DNA of 64,000 nt from Rebecca billardiae RCC1528 (GCA_965240325.2 OZ251238.1:868001-932000), one strand, 5' to 3'. Positions 19,037-29,465 are shown, counted from the stretch's first letter. Program-made: numbers and translations. The notes: a model not told the origin generated them from the letters alone.

Positions 19037-21850
19037 GCCCCGCTACCGTCGCGCGCGACATCCGCGCCGTAAATCACCGTCACCGAGCGGTCCGGCGAGC
19101 GCGCCGCCATCAATTTGCTCCTGAGTGCCGAAAACTCCTTCTCCGGAAGCCCAGCCTCCTCGCGCAGGAGCTTGCGCGCCGTCATGCACTCCGCGATCAG
19201 GTCGATCGCGTCGGTCTCCGCCCTGCGCTGCCATTCGCGCTGCCGCTTGGCGTACTTCTTCAGCCAGAGCCGCCGCACCTTGTCGCCGAACTCCTCTGCC
19301 CACGTCGCAAGCGACACGCGGCGCACGAGCTGCGCGACCGTCGAGATGTGCGGCTCCGCCGTCGACTTCTTCCCCTCGGCGTACTCGCGGACGAATGAGT
19401 CGAGTGACTTGCGCGCGTGCACGAGCGGCATCGCACGCTTGGTCACCTGCACGAAATGCCCCTGCACCTGCTCGTCCGCGAGCTGCACGAGGCGCCCCCG
19501 CCGCCTGAGGCGAGACGCCGTCTGCGCCCGCCTCCGTGACCGCCCAGACGTTGAAGCGCAGCGGTGGGACGTTGTGCGAGCCCTGGCCGGCGAGGCTGGC
19601 GAGGCTGACGTAAGCGCCGGTGCACGCCACGATGGCCTTCTGCTCCTCCGCGTAGTCGGCCGCCTCGGCGCCGCCGCCAAAACCGCCGCCGGCCGCGCTG
19701 CCGCCTGCCGAGGCAGTGCTGCCACCGAGGCCGCGCTGCTGCGCGCCGCCGCCGGCCGCGCCGCCGCCGGCCGCGCCGCCACCAGCCGCACCACCACCCG
19801 CACTGTCAGCCGCGCCGCTGGCCGCGCCACATGCCGCGCCACCGGCCACGCGGACGCCAGCACCGGCTGTGCCGCTAGCCACGCCGCTGCCACTGCCGGC
19901 CGCGCCGCCCACGCCGCCGCCCGCGCCCGCGCCCGCGCACGCGTTGCCAGCCGCGCCCCCGGCCGCGCCGCCGGCCGCGCCGCCGGCCGCGCCACCGGCC
20001 GCGCGGACGCCAGCGCCAGCGGTGCCGCCAGCCACGCAGCTGCCGCTGCTGCTGCCACCAGTGCTGCTGCTGCCGCCCGCACCGGCCGCGCCGCCGCCGG
20101 CCGCGCCGCCGCCGGGAGCGCCGCCGCCGGCCGCGCGATCGCCAGCGCTGTCAGCCGCGCCGCTGTCCGCGCCGCCGGCCGCACCTCCGGCCGCGCCTCC
20201 AGCCGCGCGGACGCCAACGCCAGCTGTGCCGCCAGCCACGCCACTGCAGCTGCCGCCTGCGCCGCCCGCGCCGCCGCCAGCACCCGCGCCCGCGTTGCCA
20301 GCCGCGCCGCCGGCCGCGTCCGGCCGCGTCGCCGGGCGCACCGCCGCCTGGCGCGCAGTTGTCGGGCGTGCCGCCGTCGGGCGCGCCGCCACCGGGCCCG
20401 CCATCGCCCGCGCTGTCAGCCGCGCCGCTGGCCGCGCCGCAGGCCGCGCCACCGGCCGCGCGGACGCCAACGCCGGCTGTGCCGCCAGCCACGCCGCTGT
20501 CGCTGCAGCTGCCGCCGCCGCCGCTGCTGCGGGCCGCGCCGGCCGCGCGCGGCCGCGCCGTCGGCCGCGCCGCCGCCGGCAGTGCCGCCGCCGGCCGCGC
20601 CACCGCCCGCGCTGTCAGCCGCGCCGCTAGCCGCGCCGCCGGCCGCGCCACCGGCCGCACGGACGCCAGCGCCGACTGTGCCGCCAGCCACGCCGCTGCC
20701 GCTGCCGCTCGCGCCGGCCGCGCCGCCGCCCGTGCCCGCGGACGCGCCCGCGTTGCCAGCCGCGCCGCCCGCCGCGCCGCCGGCCGCGCCGCCGACCGCG
20801 CAACCGGCCGCGCGGACTCCAGCGCCGGCGGCACCGCCAGCTACGCCGCTACCGCTGCCGCTGCCGCCGCTGCCGCCGGCCGCGCCGCCGGCCGCGTCGC
20901 CGGCCGCGCCGCCTGCAGCGCCGCCAGCCGCGCCGCCCTGCCGCGCTGGCCACGTGCAGCGGCGGCAGCTGGCGGCGCCGGTCGCGGTGGGAGCCGGCCG
21001 CTCCGGATCACGTCATTGATCCCGTCGGCGTCCGCACTCCATAGCTCGGGCATGTCCGAGTCCGGCCGCTCCGAGATGGCGATCGCCTCCGACGACGCGA
21101 GCGCAACACCCTCATAGTTGCGCACGATGGCGATCGTGGCCGCGCGCGAGTGCGCTGCGTTTGGCCCGTGTCCGCCGAGAGGAGGAGGACATGCGGCTGC
21201 CCGCGCGGGCGCGCGGACTTGCCGTAGTGCTCCAAGCGATCCAGCACGGCGCCCACGGCCTGCGCCCACGGCCGCGCCGCCGACTCGCTGCCGATCATCA
21301 TCACGCCCGCGCCCGCGTGCTCGCGATTGCGCACCGCGCTCTCACGTGAGCCAGCCACCGGCGGCGGGATCGGGTGGCGCATGCCCAGGTTGAGCCACGT
21401 CGAGAACTCTCGGGCTGGCGCGAGCCCACGATGCTCAGTGTGCGGTCCTTCTCGCGCGCCTAGTGCACGACGCCCTCGTCGTCGAGCTAGGTGAAGGCAT
21501 GCAAGACGAGCGCGTCTCACGAGAAGAGCCGCAGCTTGGCTACACGCAGCAGGTTGTTCTTCTTCCGCTGGGCCTTGATGGCGACGAGGCTGTTGACGCT
21601 GCGCTTGACCTCCGCCAGGTAGTTCTCGTTCGGCATGATCGAGTGGTCCACCTCGCTCGCGGCCTCGCGCGCGCGCAGCTTGAGCATCTCGTGCGGCTGA
21701 GCGCCGCGGCCATGCGCAGCCATGCAGATGCGGCAGAGACGTGGCGCCCGATGCTTTAGGCACCTTTGCGATGCAGCTTGGGCTTCCTAGGCTTCGCGCA
21801 GGAACGCTTGCCCTTGCCCACGGTGAGCACAGCCGTCGCCATTGCTGCGC
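19037..21850 (-). pseudogene. Broken transposon ORF
   Basis: Minus-strand coding remnants, in order: MATAVLTVGKGKRSCAKPRK at about 21850; a Met/Glu/Lys-rich block with HSIMPNENYLAEVKRSVNSL near 21630; LNLGMRHPIPPPVAGS near 21380; GAVLDRLEHYGKS near 21240; and AIVRNYEGVALASSEAIAIS near 21090. A long Ala/Gly tandem region comes next. The end carries ALHIS-like and charged sequence, including TVAQLVRRVSLATWAEEF, KKYAKRQREWQRRAE and EEAGLPEKEFSALRSKLMAA, near 19090-19360. At least two frame changes (near 21150 and 19500) and several stops near 21460-21520 separate these pieces, so no intact protein is made. It looks like the former transposase or accessory gene, but I cannot match it to a family. 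Confidence 0.55.
19690..20950 (-). repeat. Ala/Gly/Pro-coding tandem repeat with ~150-250-bp superunits
   Basis: Very GC-rich sequence built from GCCGGCCGCGCC-like words, arranged in larger units. The landmark GCGGACGCCA(A/G)C, or a one- or two-base variant, recurs six times, near 19847, 20006, 20206, 20459, 20658 and 20812, with spacings of about 154-253 bp. Each is followed by GCCGCCAGCCACGC or close to it. On the minus strand this reads as repeated AGGT-AG-GVRAAGGAAGGAA. All six reading frames stay open for long stretches, which is a composition effect. Confidence 0.8.
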
Positions 21851-22396
21851 GCGGCGAGCGCGGTCCCGCGCGGCCGTCACGGGCGCAGCCGCAGCAAGTT
21901 AGTCTGATGCAAATTCCCGGTCACCCATGCAAAAGTAAGCGTTCCCGCTGCGCATGTGCGTGCATCACGAGTAACCCGCCGCCTGAATAACAACTCCGCG
22001 CCCCTCCATACACTTCCTGCATCCCCGCGCGCAGCGGCGTGCGGGCGGGCGCGAATTCGCACCGTGTTACGAACAGACCTAGCAAAGTAGATCGGTGTGG
22101 CGCGTCGGGACGCGGAGCGGGTGCGGGGCAGGCGGGGGATAGGTTGGGGAACACCCGCGATTAGAGCACCGGTGGCGCAGCGGCGACGTGGACGCCGCCA
22201 CACGCGCACGCACGGCGCGCGCTCGCACCGCGAGTCGAACGTCCGCTCGCCAAGCCCTGCGACGGCGTCCGTGCGACGCCGAGCGACGAACGCTCTCGGG
22301 ATTTGGCCCGGACCACCAGATTCAGCCGTTAACGGCCGAAAATTCATTTGTTGGAGTTTCCTTAACGGCCGCTTTAAAAAAGAAATCGTTGCTGTG

Positions 22397-23160
22397 AGTG
22401 ATACTCGCGGATAGATTTGAAAACTGACAGAGTGAGACTAGCCCGGATTGGCTGCCGTACACGGTACAGTGCTAGGCCGCTAGCCGTGGTTGGCGCTATC
22501 GATCGTCATCGACGCAATAAGCCAGTAGTACTAGCTAGTCGTAGTCGCACGTCCTCACGTCACTAACTAGCTGCACACGGAGTATTCCGATTCGCAGAAC
22601 TTTGGCACAGAATATAACCGTCAGGGTCATTGGTCAACCGTTGGCAGTGGCAGCGAGCCGTAGCCCGTATATCCGTTACTGATACTATAGTGTCTAGTGA
22701 TAGTGATCCGTATCGTCATCATCTAGCTATGAGCAGTATGAGTAGTCAGTCCGCCGGCGGCTCCGCGGTCAGCCTCGGACGAGTCACTCCGACGAGTGGG
22801 CCTCCGCCGGCCAGGCGCAGTGCCCGTGGGACCGGCACGGCGCGCGGCCCGACTACGAGTACGAGTACAGGCCAAGGACTAGTCCGGAGTCCCGACTTCT
22901 CCTGATGACTGACTCCTGGCCAGTGCACCGCGCAGCATCCATGCAACATCATGCTGCCAGATTTGCTCCAAAAATGGCGGCAAATAAATGGCAGCCCAAT
23001 TGTTTTCTTCGGCCTCGCCGGCCGGTCCTAAACTCTATAGACTCAGCGGGGGGCTCAGCCCCCCTGCGCCGGCGGGCGGACCTAGCTAATAAACTGAGAC
23101 TCCGTAGGCGGTCGGGCTTCCGAACAGCTAAGAAACCGAGTAACTAGCCGTGAGCCGATC
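22397..23160 (+). repeat. Dispersed repeat copy 1, right part
   Basis: From about 22775 the sequence closely follows 46070-46404. Shared blocks include GCGCGCGGCCCGACTACGAG, TTCTCCTGATGACTGACTCC, CAGATTTGCTCCAAAAA and CTTCGGCCTCGCCGGCCGG, then a GGGGGGCTCAGCCCCCC hairpin (about 23046) and AAACTGAGACTCCGTAGGCG. The block from 22397 to 22774 is only loosely related to copy 2 (GAGACTAGC and GATTGGCTG are shared). No coding potential. Confidence 0.8.
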
Positions 23161-23880
23161 ATCTGACTGCTTCTAGTCAATTGCTTGCCCGCGATTGCCT
23201 GCTGTATCAATCAACTTGAATTGCCACTCGGTTCCGAATCCTTCACGGCGGCTTCCCCGCCGCCTGTTCTGCCTCCGCGTCGGTCCCGGACTCCCGGAGA
23301 GTCCGCGCGGTCTGACGCGCCGCGGCCACGGGACATGGCTAGTCCGGCCGCCAGTCGGGCGCCGCGTCCGTTACTCCGCCAGGCCCCGGTAATATAAATC
23401 TCTACTACTCGGTCGTTATTGAACTGATTATCATCATTGGTTATTATTATATATATATATATGTATGTAGATCGAATATATATATATTCGACTCTGAGTC
23501 TGACGACCCGTGTGACGCGGGCAGTCTCCGGACTCTCCGGTCGTCAGCCACACCCGCGCCGGTCTAGGACTGTCAGTGGCATCACACGCAAGCTATCCGG
23601 GCAGCGCGTAGCCGCCGTGCCCGGTGCCAGTGTGCCACGTTGAGCGCGCCGGCTGAGGCGGGGGGCAAGGCTTACTCACAAGGCATCTCCTGTCGATCCC
23701 GCCGCGCAACCTGGCGCGGAGCGTCCACGATCGTCACCCGACAAGACAAGCGGCAGCACACAGCAGTAGTGCCACGAGGCGCGGTGCGCAGGCACTGCTC
23801 AGGCCGGCCGAGGCGCGGCTCGCACGCCCGAGCTGCGCCGCCACCGCGCCGGCACTACAGAGGCATCGGGTGCGCACGGC
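23161..23880. other. Intergenic spacer
   Basis: 720 bp between the dispersed repeat and the end of the glycerol-3-phosphate dehydrogenase gene. It contains a short (TA)n tract at about 23448-23462 and a second at about 23476-23487. No gene seen. Confidence 0.5.
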
Positions 23881-25782
23881 CTACGGCTCCGGCACGTGCG
23901 TGTGCTCAGCCGCCTCGCCGAGCTTGACGATGTCCGACACCGGCACGCCCTCGTACGCGATGCGGTAGATCTTGGCGAAGAGCGGGAACTTCTCGACGCA
24001 CTTGGCCGCGGTGATGCACGTCATCACGTCCGACGAGGTGAGCGTGCCCTGCAGCTTCTGACCGTTGAGCATCTCCTCCTCGATCTTGTCCCACGACTTG
24101 GCGCCTGCGCGCGCGCACGCAGCGGCACGCAGCGGCGCGCAGCGCGGGGGAAGGGGGAGGGAAGGGTTGTGGTCGGCGAGGCGCGCGACGACGCACGTGC
24201 GGTCAGCGCGCTGCCGACTGCGCGCCGTGCGCGCGCGAGGCCGCGAGGCCGCGAGGCCGTACCGTTGTGCTTTGCGAACTCCTCGGCGCACTTGCGGTTC
24301 CGGCCGCCGAAGCAGGTGGTGATCAGGTCGGCGACGCCGCACGACTCGAAGAACGTGTGGTTGGGCACGCCCTTGTAGAACGTGTTGCAGAAGATCTGCA
24401 TCTCCTCCAGGCCTGCGCGCGACCCGCGCGCACGCGCGCGTCGTTGCCCCGGCTCAACCACGGCGGCGCGGTGCGACCCGCGCGCGCGCGCACGCGCGCA
24501 AGACCCGAGCCGCGGTCCGTGGGCCGGCGCGCGCACCAATGCGGATGATGGCGGCCTTGGTGTTGCCACCGTAGCCGAGGCCGTCGCAGAAGCCCGCGCC
24601 GATCGCGACGACGTTCTTGAGCGCGCCGCACAGCTCGACACCCGGAACGTCCTGCGCGGTGGCCGAGGGTGCACGCGCGTGCGCGCGCCGCGACACTGTG
24701 AGCGGCCCGCCGCGTGCGGCGCGCGCACCGGCTTCCGGGCATGCGCGCGCCGCGCGCCCCAAGTGGCTTGGGAGCGGGCGCACGTCGCGCGCGCGCGCGC
24801 ACGTTGACCACGTTCACGCGGAAGGTCTCCGCGTTGAACACCTTCTGCCACACCGCGCCGTTCGCCATGTCCCTCGCGCCGACCGTCGACTCGCAGAACT
24901 GATCCTGCGCCACCTCGTTGGCCACGTTGGCGCCCATGAGCACGGAGATGTCCATGCCGCCCATTTCTTTCTTGATGAGGTCCGAGATGAGCATCGGCTT
25001 GTTGTCGACGAACTCGATGCCCTTGATGAGCGAGATGCCGCGCGCGTTCTTCGCGTACGCGTTCTGCGCAGCGCCAGCCCAGCGGCGGCGGCGGCAGCGG
25101 CGGCGACGGCGGCGGAGACCGAGGCGGCGGGAAGGCAGCATGTGAGCAGGAGCAAACTCACGGAGCGCGCGCGCGCGCGCTCCGCCCAGCCGCCGCGCGC
25201 GCGCGCGGGGCGCACGGACGGAGGCTCGACAGCGGGTGCGCGCCCCACCGAGCCCAGACGCCGAGCGCCTCCCTGCGCTCGCATCCCCCCGCCCCACGCC
25301 GCGCGCCGCGCGCCGTGCGCGCGCCTTCATGTTGGGCACGGTGCGCGGCAGGAACTGGTGGGGCAGCACAAAGATGAGGAGGGTCGCGCCCGTGACCGCC
25401 TTCTCGAGGTTGGGCTCGGCGTGGACGTTCTCGGGCAGCTTGATGCCCGGGAGGTACTTGACGTTCTCGTGCGTCTCGTTGATGATCTCCGTCAGGTTCT
25501 TGCCGTTCACCTGCTCCTCGAACACCCACATCTCGACGGCTGCGCGGCGCGACACGACGCGACGGGAGAGGCGCAATGGTTGCGCACGCGCGCGCGCAGG
25601 GGCATTCGTCAGCACCATCGAGCGCGAGCGCGCCAGCGCGGGCGCGAGGAAGGGCCGTCGATTCGCCCGCGCCCGCACGCACTCGTCTCGATGTCATCGT
25701 GGCGGCTCGCGTTCTGGCCGACAATGCGCGCGATCGCGGAGCCCCAGTTGCCCGAACCGATGATAGCGACCTTCTCAGGCAT
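23881..25782 (-). CDS. GPD1: NAD-dependent glycerol-3-phosphate dehydrogenase, six exons
   Basis: Exons on the minus strand: 25683-25782, 25325-25539, 24803-25063, 24537-24651, 24263-24412 and 23881-24104; total 354 residues. All joins keep the GPD1 family sequence in register: [18 protein letters not shown] (NAD Rossmann loop), [59 protein letters not shown] (catalytic Lys), [27 protein letters not shown], and MLNGQKLQG. It reduces dihydroxyacetone phosphate to sn-glycerol-3-phosphate for glycerolipids, redox balance or glycerol production. There is no N-terminal extension, so it should be cytosolic. Donors are GTGCGTGCG, GCGCGCGC (a GC-AG intron), GTGCGCG, GTGCGCG and GTACGGCC. Length matches eukaryotic GPD1 (about 350). 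Confidence 0.95.
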
Positions 25783-26309
25783 TTCGAGGTGAGTACGAAG
25801 GGAGCTGCGGCGCGAGAAGGGGCGCGGGTGGTACGCACAGCGCGTCGGCGCCCGTGAGCACGGCCGGGCGCGGCTCAGCGTCCCGTTGCGCGCCTGATTC
25901 CCCGCGCTGCGCGCGCACCGGTGAGTGCTAGCAGGCGGCCGGGACAAATGAGCCTCGTCGATGCGACGATGGCGTGTTTAGCCACGAGCGCGCACAGCTT
26001 TTTTTTTTTGGACGCCGTCCGCGCCCAAACTCGCAACTGACCAGCCGGCGGCAGCCGCGGAGATGCCCAGCGAAGTTTTGTGGATACCCGGCCGCTGCCG
26101 CCCGGAGGCCGCACCGGCAAGGCGTGGAGCGAAGGCCGGGCCAACTGCCGTCGTCCGGTGCGCATTCTGCTGACTGAGTCAGTGGGCGAGCGCTTCGGGC
26201 GATTCTCGGTTGGGGTCCTTCCGACTCTGGTGCGGAGTCCGGGGTGTGCGTCGGCGGCGACAGCCGACACGACGACGGCGTGGCTTCGCGGCCACCCGGA
26301 CCGCAGCGG
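25783..26309. promoter_or_regulatory. Divergent promoter region, GPD1 / IGPS-like gene
   Basis: Upstream of the dehydrogenase start; the divergent IGPS-like gene starts at 26698, beyond a MITE. Contains a T10-type homopolymer near 26000. No specific element can be named. Confidence 0.4.
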
Positions 26310-26314
26310 TTCAA

Positions 26315-26583
26315 CCAAGGGGCTTACAAATACCACTGGGGGCGAAACACAGCTGTCGGATGCGATGTACATGAGACGGACAGTGTCCGGTCAGTGGAAA
26401 ACACTGTGGGGGAAGTTTGAATCCGGGAAAGCGGGTAATCTGTCGAGCCATCTCGTATTCTTTCAAGGCATTCCGGTCTTTTTTTCATACGAGCTCCCGG
26501 ACGCTGTCCGTCTCATGTACATCGCATCCGACGGGGCTCCTCACTGGCGCTTTCGCCCCCAGTGGTATTTGTAAGCCCCTTGG
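26315..26583. mobile_element. MITE, 269 bp, with TSD TTCAA
   Basis: The left end starts CCAAGGGGCTTACAAATACC and the right end is its exact reverse complement. The inverted match continues through ACTGGGGGCGAAA and, after a short indel, GTCGGATGCGATGTACATGA and GACGGACAG. The element is flanked by direct TTCAA copies at 26310-26314 and 26584-26588, a 5-bp target-site duplication. It has no coding capacity. It sits about 115 bp upstream of the ATG of the IGPS-like gene. A related copy lies at 35936-36251. Confidence 0.9.
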
Positions 26584-26697
26584 TTCAACTGCGTCGGTGG
26601 TGAGGTGGTCAAGCTTCCGGACTCCGGAGTTGAGTGGCGCTTCGCAGCCGTCCGGCGCCTGCTTGCGCGTCTGGACGGTCACGTTGGCCCTCTCATC

Positions 26698-28006
26698 ATG
26701 GCGCTGGTGCAGCTCGTCGTGCTCCACGCGCTCGCGTTCACGGCGCCGCGGTGGGCACCGCGCGCGCGCGTGGGCGAGGTGGCAGTGCGCATGGCCGCCG
26801 GCGCCGACGACGCCGAGCTCCGCGAGATCCTCGGCGGCACGCACAAAGCGCCAAGCGGCAAGTTGCGCAAGAATCTTGCCAAGGGCAAGAAGGGCCTGCT
26901 CACCATCATCGGCGGCTACAACAAGCGGTGGCCGGCGATCGACTTCGCCAAGGGCGAGTACAACGCGCGCGAGCTCGACGAGATCGAGTACGTCACCTCC
27001 CAGTTCCGCCTCGGCGGCGCCGTCGCCGTCAACATTGAGGTGGGCGACGAGGCGTGTGATCTGGACGACCTGCGCGCGGCGGTTGCCGAGCAGGCGGCGG
27101 CGAAGGGCGAGTTCCCCGGACCGTGCCCGGTGATGATGAGCGGGGAGGTGTCGGACGAGCTGCATCTCGCCGAGGCCAAGCGCATCGGCTGCGACGCGGT
27201 CGCCATCGACATGGGGGCGCTTGGCGAAGCCAAGGTGTGCGCCGTGCACCGCTACGCGCGCGCCGCGCGGCGCCACGCGCGCGCCGCGCCGCGCAGCGCG
27301 TGGCGCCGCTGCGCGCTCACACCGCGCGCACCCTCTCCCCTCCCCACGCGCGCGCGCGCATGCACCCGGCAGGCGGCGGAGCTCGTTCAGACGGCCGGCT
27401 CGCTCGGCCTCGAGGCCCTCGTCATCGCGCCCGCGACGGCTGACGGGATCGGCGCGGCGGCCATGCTGGGCTCCGATCTCCTGTGCGCGCGCGGCGCCAC
27501 GCTCGACGAGTGCGCGGCCGCCGCGGCCGCGTTCCCCGAGGGCTGCGTGCGCGTCGCGATGGCGCCGGTGGCGGACGTGCGCGAGGCGTGGAGCATGCGC
27601 GACGCGGGCTTCAACGCCGTCGCCCTGGGCAACGAGATGCTGCAGCAGTCCACCATCGAGCGCGTCGAGATCCAGTCGATTCTCAAGGCGATGCGCGCCA
27701 AGGTGGGCGCTGCGCTGCGCAGCGCTGCGCTGCGCGCGCGCGGCCCGAGGGCGGGCGCGTAGGCACGAGGGCGGGCGCGTAGGCCCTCGGACGCACCCGT
27801 GCAGCCCTCGGGCCGCGCGGCTCCCGGGGCGCGACGCGCGCACGCGCTGCCGCGCCCGGCCGATCCGATGCCCTCGTCTCACACTGCGCGCCGCCGCCTC
27901 CCTCGTGGCGCGCCGCTGATGGCAGGGCTCGTCAAAGTACGGCAAGGGCACCGGTCTCGGGCGCGGCGAGGGTGCGAAGGAGATCCTTGGCACGATCGCT
28001 GTCTGA
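26698..28006 (+). CDS. Plastid-targeted IGPS-like TIM-barrel protein
   Basis: Exons 26698-27234, 27373-27702 and 27926-28006; 315 residues. The N-terminus is a signal peptide MALVQLVVLHALA followed by FTAPRWAPRARVG, i.e. Phe at +1 of the cleavage site then a basic transit segment, the plastid-import signature of red secondary plastids. The body resembles indole-3-glycerol-phosphate synthase (TrpC): GLLTIIGGYNKRWPAIDF, a barrel strand CPVMMSGEVSDELHLAEAKRIGCDAVAID, then AAELVQTAGSLGLEALVIA, and GFNAVALGNEML near the end. The TrpC residues one expects (AEVKKxSPS, the KDF lysine, NNRDL, SESG) are not recognisable, so it is probably a paralogue with another or no catalytic role. Exon 3 encodes GSSKYGKGTGLGRGEGAKEI and ends LGTIAV; without it the frame would run into a spurious Ala/Arg tail. 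Confidence 0.75.
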
Positions 28007-28439
28007 GCCTGGCCGGCTGCCTGCTGGCCGGTCGCGGCGTGGCTCGAGACGACAGACGTGGCAGATGAGGGCGGCTGTCCGCTGTGCCGCTGTGCGTGCG
28101 CTCGCGGATCTCCGGCCGAGCCGCTCGGCGGCTCGCGCGGGGCCGGATGCGCACGGGGCATACCAGTAGACTGAGCCGCCGCGCAATGTCACGCCGCCAC
28201 GCCGGTCGAGTCGTCTCCGGAGGTCTCTCTCGTCCGAGGCCCGTGCGGCGTGCCCGGCCGTGTGGCCTGTCGGCTGTCTCGGTTCAATCGGTCCGTGGCA
28301 GCGACAGACCAATTCTTATGGCGGGCCGTACCTATGGATACGGCGCCCGCCATATTGGTTGACTCAGGGAGATTAGGGCAGCGCCTCGCGAGCGTCGAGC
28401 GTGGCGTGTCGGTGCTGCGGGGTGTCGCTTTGGCTCAGC
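28007..28439. other. Intergenic spacer
   Basis: 433 bp between the IGPS-like stop and the next ATG. GC-rich first, then less so towards the methyltransferase. No gene seen. The methyltransferase frame is open from 28401, but only through a GTG codon; the first ATG is 28440. Confidence 0.4.
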
Positions 28440-29360
28440 ATGGTATCTGCGCCGCCAAGGGGAGGGCGCGCGGCGGCGCTGTTGACTGTGAGCCTAGCTC
28501 TTGCACACGCGCTGCCCAAGCCGTGCTCGCCCCCAACCATCTCGCGCGCTGTTGTCCTCGATCGCGATGTCACACGTGCACCGCTTTCTGCGAGTCTCTC
28601 ATTCAACATTGAATGGGATAATGCGAGTGCCCCTTTGCACACTCCGAACAAGACGGAAGTGGTCAGCACGCTCCACCATGGCCTCGACGTGTTCGCCGAC
28701 CCGCAGCTCAGTCGATTGGAGGCCTTGCTCAACCTTGACCGAAGGGTGGGCTCGCCAACGGCACGCCCACATCTCATTGAGGCTATAGTGGAAGCAGTGC
28801 GACCGACCGTCGTGGTGGAGTTGGGTGTCTACAAGGGGTGGACCAGCATCTACTTCGCAAAAACGCTGGCTCGCCTCGGTTTGCAAAGTTCATTCGTCAT
28901 TTCGATCGATACGTGGCTGCTCGACCTCAGGTTCACGTGGCGGCAGAAGTCCACGTACCTCAGAGGATACCCCTCAATAGCAGGTGGGGTACAGATGTAC
29001 GTCCAATTCCTGCACAATGTCAAGGCAGCCGGCCAGCAGTCACGCATCGTGCCGATGCAATCCGCCACCACAAACGCAGCGCATGCTTTCTTCACACACC
29101 GTTGGCAAGCAGACGTTGCGTATGTCGATGCTTCACACACCAGCATCGAGGTATTCTCGGACATGGAGTATTGGTGGCCGCTGGTGCGCTGCGGAGGAAT
29201 CATGTTTGGCGATGACATGAACGTTCCAGCGGTGGAAGTGGCTGTGCTGGCATTTGAGCGCAAACACAACTTGACGGGCCAATACAGCACGTTCCGAGGA
29301 CGCCCATATGAGCCTCGATTCTGGCTCTTCGAGAAAAATAGCAGCAGTAGGCGGTGCTGA
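28440..29360 (+). CDS. Secreted/endomembrane Methyltransf_24-type SAM methyltransferase
   Basis: 306 residues from the ATG at 28440, single exon. The N-terminus is a signal peptide (GRAAALLTVSLALAHALP). The core is a class I methyltransferase of the Methyltransf_24 / macrocin O-methyltransferase type. Motif I is VVVELGVYKGWTSIYFAK, then SFVISIDTWL with the acidic residue, and VAYVDASHTSIEVFSDMEYW. The substrate/metal-side block is LVRCGGIMFGDDM. Such enzymes act on sugars or small molecules; the substrate is unknown. The gene is visibly lower in GC than its neighbours and lacks their CGCG-rich codon pattern, so it may be a more recent arrival. Confidence 0.82.
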   Translation: MVSAPPRGGRAAALLTVSLALAHALPKPCSPPTISRAVVLDRDVTRAPLSASLSFNIEWDNASAPLHTPNKTEVVSTLHHGLDVFADPQLSRLEALLNLDRRVGSPTARPHLIEAIVEAVRPTVVVELGVYKGWTSIYFAKTLARLGLQSSFVISIDTWLLDLRFTWRQKSTYLRGYPSIAGGVQMYVQFLHNVKAAGQQSRIVPMQSATTNAAHAFFTHRWQADVAYVDASHTSIEVFSDMEYWWPLVRCGGIMFGDDMNVPAVEVAVLAFERKHNLTGQYSTFRGRPYEPRFWLFEKNSSSRRC

Positions 29361-29465
29361 TTATGGCCCGCGGTGCAGGGCGGAGCGCGCAGCGTGGAGC
29401 CCGCACTGCGGGCCCTAACCACGTTTCAAAAAGATCTTCGTGATCAGCAAGAAAAAGGGACGGGG

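Larger units (their letters stand above)
18871..22396. mobile_element. Decayed DNA transposon with ~37-bp terminal inverted repeats
   Basis: The left end at 18871 reads CACAGCAACGACTTCTTTTT and continues TTAAAGCGGCCGTTA. The right end (22360-22396) is its reverse complement with one mismatch in that stretch. Further similarity (ATTTTCG and nearby bases) extends inward. No perfect target-site duplication is visible (AGTAG versus AGTGA next to the ends). Everything inside reads best on the minus strand but is broken by stops and frame changes. The element lies between the two halves of a dispersed repeat that is intact elsewhere (45929-46404). The superfamily cannot be named from what is left. 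Confidence 0.78.

Noticed and set aside
19115-21019. 634-residue plus-strand Ala/Pro/Arg ORF across the tandem repeat
   Set aside because: All frames stay open in this repeat; the non-repeat flanks make sense only on the minus strand, where they are broken.
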